Assembly (NCBI RefSeq): GCF_012985205.1 | Contig: NZ_JABEKS010000005.1 | Location: 1-45,386 of the forward strand | Source: Planctomonas sp. JC2975 | Lineage (GTDB): Bacteria; Actinomycetota; Actinomycetes; Actinomycetales; Microbacteriaceae | Length of the DNA: 45,386 bases | Direction of reading: 5' to 3' | Part shown: positions 41,097-45,386 of the stretch, in pieces | Layout of the letters: every line of letters starts with the position of its first letter | How positions within the stretch are numbered: position 1 is the first letter of the stretch | Made by a program: the position numbers and the translations under genes | Notes under the pieces: model-generated | The model's database searches: none | What the model was told of the DNA's origin: nothing | What the model saw: only the letters and a program-made list of their open reading frames with translations

Positions 41097-41813
41097 GTGT
41101 GCGGGCGTTTCGCGATGGGGAAAGAGACCAACGAGTCGATCACCGAGTTCATCCAGTCCACGGGCCGGAAACCGGCCGAGTGGTCCTGGGACTGGGAAGA
41201 CCGCTACAACATCAAGCCCACTGAGGACATCGCAGTAATCATCGACTCCGCCCGCGATCGTGAGCTGCGTGTGGCGGCCGCCCGGTGGTCGCTGGTGCCG
41301 CCGTGGTCGGAGACGTTGAAGATGAAGTACCCGACGTTCAACGCCCGCAGCGAGGACATCCTGTCGAAGTCGACCTGGCGCAAACCCGTCCAATCGCACC
41401 GCTGCATCGTGCCGGCGACGGCGTACTACGAATGGACCGGGGAGAAGGGCTCCAAGATCCCGCACTCGTTCTCCCGTCCCGAGGGCGGCGTGCTCGGCTT
41501 CGCCGGCCTCTACTCCTGGTGGCTCGACAAAACCGTGCCCGAGAACGACGACACCCGCTGGCACCTGACCGCGACGATCCTCACCTCGGACGCGATCCCG
41601 AACCTCGCCGGCATCCACGACCGAGCACCAGTGATCCTCCCTGAGACGCACTGGCAGCACTGGATCGACCCGTCCATCGTCGGAGACCAGACCCTAGTCA
41701 ACGACGCCGTAGCGGCCGGGGTGGCGCAAGCCTCGACATTGCGAATCGATACCGTGGCCCCGTTTGGGATCAACGCTGAGGGACCTCAATTACTCACCCG
41801 CATAGAACGTTGA
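41097..41813 (+). CDS. SRAP (HMCES/YedK) domain protein
   Basis: A 238-residue SOS response-associated peptidase family protein that cross-links to abasic sites in single-stranded DNA. GTG at 41097 chosen because it places the catalytic Cys at position 2 (CGRFAMG), required after Met removal. Other active-site parts: YNIKPTEDIAVI (Asn), FNARSEDI, HRCIVPATAYYEWTG (Glu), and IHDRAPVIL (His). A -10-like TACGCT lies about 8 bp upstream with no Shine-Dalgarno, suggesting a leaderless message. On a conjugative plasmid it may protect single-stranded DNA during transfer. Confidence 0.9.
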   Translation: MCGRFAMGKETNESITEFIQSTGRKPAEWSWDWEDRYNIKPTEDIAVIIDSARDRELRVAAARWSLVPPWSETLKMKYPTFNARSEDILSKSTWRKPVQSHRCIVPATAYYEWTGEKGSKIPHSFSRPEGGVLGFAGLYSWWLDKTVPENDDTRWHLTATILTSDAIPNLAGIHDRAPVILPETHWQHWIDPSIVGDQTLVNDAVAAGVAQASTLRIDTVAPFGINAEGPQLLTRIER

Positions 41814-41895
41814 TTGTGCCTCGACGTACTCTCGGGACATTTTGCGGACATTTCAATCCCATACGGCGTACAGTCGAAGTGTTGGAGGTGATCAG

Positions 41896-42285
41896 ATGTC
41901 GAGCACTCTCGAGGCACCTGCGCCGCGGCGTAAGCGGCAGCTGGCTCATACGCGTGCCGTGGAGTCGGACCTCGCCCCTGCCGTGAAGACTCTCGTCGAC
42001 ATCCTCGGCAAAGGACTAGTGGCCGTCATCGTCGATCGCGATGTGAAGACGATCACCCGCTGGACTGCCGACCAAGGACCGAGCGGGGACGAAGAGCAGC
42101 GGCGCGTCATCGATACGCTGCAGATCGTCGAGCTCCTACTGGCGGAGGATTCGCCATCGGTAGTGCGCTCTTGGTTCATGGGCATGAACCCACAGCTGGA
42201 CGACCAAAACCCTGCAGAGGTCCTGGCCGAGGGACGCGCTCGTGAGGTGATGGCAGCGGCGCGGGCGTACGCGAACGAAGCCTGA
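41896..42285 (+). CDS. Xre/MbcA/ParS-type antitoxin
   Basis: A 129-residue antitoxin with a degenerate Xre-like N-terminal part (LVDILGKGLVAVIVDRDVKT followed by ITRWTADQGPSG) and a C-terminal toxin-binding domain (VVRSWFMGMNPQLDDQNPAE, VLAEGRAREVMAAARAYANE). GGAGGTGATCAG precedes the ATG. Upstream the 8-bp direct repeat GGACATTT occurs twice (around 41836-41855), a possible operator. The RES-domain toxin lies 125 bp downstream. The pair corresponds to MbcA-MbcT of Mycobacterium tuberculosis and ParS/Xre-RES systems. Confidence 0.88.
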   Translation: MSSTLEAPAPRRKRQLAHTRAVESDLAPAVKTLVDILGKGLVAVIVDRDVKTITRWTADQGPSGDEEQRRVIDTLQIVELLLAEDSPSVVRSWFMGMNPQLDDQNPAEVLAEGRAREVMAAARAYANEA

Positions 42286-42318
42286 CCCGGTTTCTGGGTG
42301 TTAGCTGAGTTCCGACTG

Positions 42319-42399
42319 TATACTTTGTTCATGGCGCTGACCTCGACCGCACGCACACCGTCCGCCGGCGCACGGCGACCTGCGCCATCGGACTGCTGA
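42319..42399 (+). promoter_or_regulatory. Internal promoter and leader frame before RES toxin
   Basis: TGTATACT carries a consensus -10 (TATACT, 42319-42324; extended TG one base upstream). Six bases later is an ATG (42331) that opens a 22-residue frame ending TGA at 42399, in a different frame from the toxin (ATG 42411). A transcript starting here would be leaderless for the short peptide and would carry the toxin 12 bp behind it. No good -35 is seen. The leader may only serve to load ribosomes. Confidence 0.5.
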
Positions 42400-42410
42400 C
42401 GGTATCTGGT

Positions 42411-43097
42411 ATGACGCCGTATCCAGAGGCCCCGGTCCTGGTCGATCCGCCTGCCGAGTTGTTCCGCGTCGAGCGGCGGGATCCGCCGCTGCGCTACTCC
42501 CGGATTAGGGCCGAGGATGCAGCGAACGATCGTGGCGGGAACAGGTTCGACGTGCCTGGGGGAGGGGTCCTCTACGCTGCGACGACCGCGCAGGGTGCAC
42601 TTGCCGAGACCACCGCCAGTTTTCGTCCCAGCGCATCGATCCTGGCCCGTATGGCCGCGGCTGGCGCGGATCCGGCCGAACTCACCGGCCCGTCGCTGGA
42701 TGCATCCTGGCGTGCCAGCCGTGTCATCCGTACCCTCCACGTGCGCGAGTCTCTTCCCTTCGTCGACATCGAGGCCCCCGTCACACACACGTACCTGACT
42801 AGGCATGCCTCGAATGTCCTGCTGGGTCAGGGTGTTCAGAACCTGGACGTCGCGACGGTGCTCGGACCCTCGAGGCTCCTAACTCGCGGTCTTGCTACAT
42901 GGCTCTATCAGGCGCGTGATAGTTCGGGGTACCCGATGTACGGCGGAATCCGTTACCTCTCCCGCCTCAACACCGCCTTCGAGTGCTGGGCAATCTTCGA
43001 GGGAGCGACCAGCGAGGTCACCGATGAACGGCGGATCACGATCGATGACCCGGATCTCCGCGCCATCGCATCCGAATTCAGCATCTCGCTCGTGTAA
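42411..43097 (+). CDS. RES-domain toxin (NAD-degrading)
   Basis: A 228-residue RES-family protein, the toxin of the pair. Family features: LFRVERRDPPLRYSRIR, GGNRFDVPGGGVLYAATT (Arg and Tyr of the active site), GALAETTASF (catalytic Glu), and the C-terminal GGIRYLSRLNTAFECWAIFE (Ser/Asn near the active site). RES toxins consume NAD+ (MbcT is an NAD+ phosphorylase). The ATG has no Shine-Dalgarno; translation may depend on the short leader frame upstream. Confidence 0.88.
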   Translation: MTPYPEAPVLVDPPAELFRVERRDPPLRYSRIRAEDAANDRGGNRFDVPGGGVLYAATTAQGALAETTASFRPSASILARMAAAGADPAELTGPSLDASWRASRVIRTLHVRESLPFVDIEAPVTHTYLTRHASNVLLGQGVQNLDVATVLGPSRLLTRGLATWLYQARDSSGYPMYGGIRYLSRLNTAFECWAIFEGATSEVTDERRITIDDPDLRAIASEFSISLV

Positions 43098-43280
43098 TTA
43101 CCTCCGCGAGATCAGTCGCCCGAGCTATGCCTGCTCCACACCGATCCCGAGCGAGATGTAGCCCTCGGGGATCGTTGCCCGATACTGCGCATGGGCGGCA
43201 TCGTGGGTGTCACCTGCAGCCTCGTGCGGCATCGTGGCAGTCGAGCGGGTCTTGGCGACGAGGCTTCAGGGGGTCTATCC

Positions 43281-43961
43281 GTGGTTCCGAATTCGCCCGT
43301 CGATGCGCTGGGCTCACACGCTTCCGGTGTTCGTGATCTGCTCGTTGAGATCGTGCGGGCTCGACATGATCGCTTTGCCGAAGCGCACCAGGTTGCAGAG
43401 ACGAGATACGCCACAGGGTTCGGTTCTCAGTGGCACGACCTTCTGGACGACACGCATGAGGCGATGAAGGACCGCGGCTTCTTCTCGCACAAGCTCGCGC
43501 CTGGCGGATACAAGATCCCGGTGGTGAACGACTGCCTCGTGTATGTGTGGCGCGTTCCTGACCCTCAGAACGCCGTGAAGAACTTCGCATCGAGCCCGAC
43601 TCGAATGAACGGCTTCTCCGTGGAGCCACCCCACCCGACACTGTTTGACCCCCTTTTCGGTACTGAACACCCGGCTGTTGAGGCGCCCGACGAGCTCGAT
43701 GAGCTTGAGTTCACGGTGCGATCGGTCGGCGACAAGATGCCACTCGTGCTCGTAATGGTCTCGTCGACGCCGCGGCAGCTGCAGTCCGTCGCCTGGGCGA
43801 TCGCCACGCTCGACGACGAGGGCAAGGTGCAGTTGCGCGGTCAGGAGAGCATCTGGGAACGGGAACTCGTCGAGGACGACGCCCTGGATGTTGGCGAGTC
43901 GTTCGCCAGCGGTGCGCCGACAGAGCCGATTGTCGAGCTGCGGCAGCAGGAGCAGTTCTGA
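43281..43961 (+). CDS. Partner protein of XRE-ImmA regulator
   Basis: A 226-residue soluble protein of no recognised family. Key segments: SQWHDLLDDTHEAMKDRGFF, YKIPVVNDCLVYVWRVPDP, PLVLVMVSSTPRQLQSVAWA, IATLDDEGKVQLRGQESIWE. GTG at 43281 chosen because GGGGGT lies 6 bp upstream. Its stop overlaps the ATG of the XRE-ImmA gene (TGATG), so the two are a coupled pair. XRE-ImmA proteins often pair with a toxin or a target repressor; this is the likely other half. The gap 43098-43280 shows nothing. Confidence 0.68.
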   Translation: MVPNSPVDALGSHASGVRDLLVEIVRARHDRFAEAHQVAETRYATGFGSQWHDLLDDTHEAMKDRGFFSHKLAPGGYKIPVVNDCLVYVWRVPDPQNAVKNFASSPTRMNGFSVEPPHPTLFDPLFGTEHPAVEAPDELDELEFTVRSVGDKMPLVLVMVSSTPRQLQSVAWAIATLDDEGKVQLRGQESIWERELVEDDALDVGESFASGAPTEPIVELRQQEQF

Positions 43962-44444
43962 TGCGTGAGAGCAGTCCTGGACTGTTCGACTTGCCGACGG
44001 CCGGACGGTTCGAGCCGGCTCGGCTGACCCAGGCGCGAGTCCGGCTCGGCGTGAGCAAGTCGGAACTGGCGGCGAAGGTTGGAGTGTCCGCTGCGGCGAT
44101 CGGCCAGTACGAGGCCGATGTCAACTCTCCGCGCGCTGAGGTGCTCGAGCGTCTCGCCGAGGCGTTGCAAGTGCGCCCAGGGTTCTTCAGCGTTGGTCGC
44201 CCGCTGGCCCGCATCGACACTGTCAACGCCCACTTCCGCAGTCTCCGCTCGGCCCGCGTAACGGATCGCCAGAAAGCGCTGGCCACGGCGACACTTGTGT
44301 GGGAGCTGACATTCGCGCTCGAACGGTACATCAAGCTGCCGGATCCGGATCTTCCCGTCGCGCCACCTGAAGCAACGCCCGCCGAGGCTGCTGTCATGCT
44401 CCGTGCTCGCTGGGACCTGCCCGACGGACCGGTGAAGCATCTAG
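43961..44444 (+). pseudogene. Front half of XRE-ImmA/IrrE regulator (IS-split)
   Basis: N-terminal 160 residues of the split regulator. Helix-turn-helix: LTQARVRLGVSKSELAAKVG then VSAAAIGQYEADVNSPRAEV (about residues 21-62), followed by the linker and start of the peptidase part, ending DLPDGPVKHL at the IS boundary. AGGAG lies about 7 bp before the ATG. With the IS in place the protein continues a few residues into the element (GCVAKRLLVS...) and stops at 44507-44509. It would keep the DNA-binding domain without the zinc peptidase. Confidence 0.9.
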
Positions 44445-45382
44445 GGTGTGTTGCTAAACGCCTTCTGGTGTCTGGTGGGCGAGTCTTGAACGCGTGTCGC
44501 GTGATGTGATCTCGGATGAAGCGTGGGCTGTGATTGGACCGTTGTTCCCGACTGCGAAGTCGACGGGACGGCCGCCGGTGGATCGGCGCATGGTGGTCGA
44601 GGCGACGGCGTGGCGGTTCCGGACCGGCGCACCGTGGCGGGACGTGCCGGAGCGGTTCGGGAACTGGAACACGATCTACAAGAACTTCAACCGGTGGTCC
44701 GAGCAGGGCGTGTGGGCGCGGGTGCTGGAGAAGACGCAGTCGCTCGCGCAGCAGTCCGGGGACCTGGACTGGGTTGCGTCGATCGATTCCACGATCGTGC
44801 GCGTGCACCAGCACGGTGCGACGCTTCCCCGCGCCACAGGGGGCTCTGTCGAACTACAAGAAGTTCGGTGACGAGCCGCCCGATCATGCGATCGGCCGCT
44901 CCCGGGGCGGGCTGACCACGAAGAATCACCTGGTCTGCGACGGGAAGGGCAGGGCTCTCGCGTTCATCCTCACCCCGGGGCAGGCCGCCGACACCAGCAT
45001 GCTGGCCGCGACGCTGAGCGAGATCCGCGTGCCGGGCGCTCGGGGCAGGCCGAGATCGAGGCCGGACCGGGTGCTCGCGGACAAGGGCTACCCGTCGAGG
45101 GCGAATCGGGCGTGGCTGCGCGAGCGTGGGATCGCCGCGACGATTCCCGAGCGTGACGATCAGATCGCTCACCGACGCAAGCGCCGCGGGCGCCCGATCG
45201 ACTTCGGTGACCAGCAGCGGACCCGCTACCGCGGCCGCAACGTCGTGGAGCGGTGCTTCAACAAGCTCAAGCAATGGCGCGGGATCGCGATGCGCTCAGA
45301 CAAGACCGCCCGCAACTACCACGCCGGCCTCTGCCTCGCCGCGACACTCCACTGGCTCACCAGCACCCTTTAGCAACACGGC
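44445..45382 (+). mobile_element. IS5-family insertion sequence splitting XRE-ImmA gene
   Basis: A 938-bp element. Left end GGTGTGTTGCTAAACG, right end reading inward GCCGTGTTGCTAAAGG (13 of 16 matching), flanked by CTAG on both sides (44441-44444 and 45383-45386, the latter also seen at 120-123). CTAG is a known target of IS427-like members. Removing the element and one CTAG restores the regulator frame exactly, so insertion was simple and recent. Confidence 0.9.
44494..45373 (+). CDS. IS5-family transposase, two frames
   Basis: A DDE transposase encoded in two overlapping frames. The first (44494-44871) holds the helix-turn-helix part (ISDEAWAVIGPLFP, TGAPWRDVPERFGNWNTIYK) and the first Asp (VASIDSTIVRVHQH). 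The second (in frame from about 44834 to 45373) holds GRSRGGLTTKNHLVCDGKGR, the second Asp (LADKGYPSRANR) and the Glu (RYRGRNVVERCFNKLKQW). The change of frame (+1 or -2) lies at the G run CACAGGGGGCTC near 44837-44845, so the full enzyme needs programmed frameshifting, as in several IS5-family groups, or the run is a mutation. Confidence 0.85.
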
Positions 45383-45386
45383 CTAG

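Noticed and set aside
1-45386. Composite transposon or two IS copies at the ends
   Set aside because: Both flanks belong to the same split gene with a shared CTAG, which requires a single IS in a circle.
1-45386. tRNA or rRNA genes
   Set aside because: No stretch with tRNA-like T-loop (GTTCRANYC) and acceptor pairing was found by eye, and no rRNA sequence was recognised.

Overview
The window looks like one complete conjugative plasmid of a high-GC Gram-positive bacterium (Actinomycetota; gene families and codon use suggest Micrococcales, probably Microbacteriaceae). The first 123 bases are identical to the last 123. A single gene (an XRE/ImmA-IrrE regulator) is split by an IS5-family element exactly across that join: its front half lies at the right end and its back half at the left end, and removing the IS plus one CTAG copy restores one open frame of 370 codons. 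The molecule is therefore best read as a circle of about 45,263 bp cut open at the IS.

Layout (window order). 1-752: end of the IS and the back half of the split gene. 766-2434: an intact IS1380-family element with 5-bp target duplications. 2436-7418: cargo of unclear use: a TetR-type regulator and alpha/beta hydrolase, a secreted G1 (eqolisin-like) peptidase, secreted and membrane-tethered hypothetical proteins, and a shred of an ABC ATPase. 7463-8908: unknown genes. 9068-12934: a type II restriction-modification pair and a possible abortive-infection-like protein. 12969-20935: type IV secretion cluster on the minus strand (cell-wall hydrolase, VirB4-type ATPase, SCO6880-type protein, VirB6-like membrane protein, VirB8-like protein, small pilin-like membrane protein, and a ParA/MinD ATPase with a zinc ribbon). 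21110-29699: plasmid maintenance: small regulators, a DUF2637 protein, ParA plus a ribbon-helix-helix partner with a centromere-like array, a ParB-like protein with a frameshift, DUF3846- and DUF3560-type proteins, and a serine resolvase. 29897-35377: accessory genes, including a sortase-anchored surface protein and an AhpD-like protein. 35581-38433: coupling protein, PD-(D/E)XK (MOBC-type) relaxase and a large inverted repeat that is the best oriT candidate. 38499-40326: replication initiator with a small downstream gene and an upstream small CopG-like candidate regulator. 40392-43961: SRAP-domain protein, an Xre/MbcA-RES toxin-antitoxin pair, and the partner gene of the split ImmA regulator.

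Together these make a self-transmissible plasmid: Rep and its control region replicate it, ParA/RHH/ParB and the resolvase stabilise it, and the RES toxin-antitoxin and restriction-modification systems act as addiction or defence. The relaxase, coupling protein and type IV machine would move it.

The most unusual signals are: (1) two otherwise unrelated small proteins ending in nearly the same cysteine-containing tail (VPVDPMDxLxCxSCQ); (2) a repeated leader element upstream of two maintenance genes, whose stems differ in sequence but keep pairing, as expected of a structured RNA; and (3) a strictly 9-bp-phased heptamer array upstream of parA.
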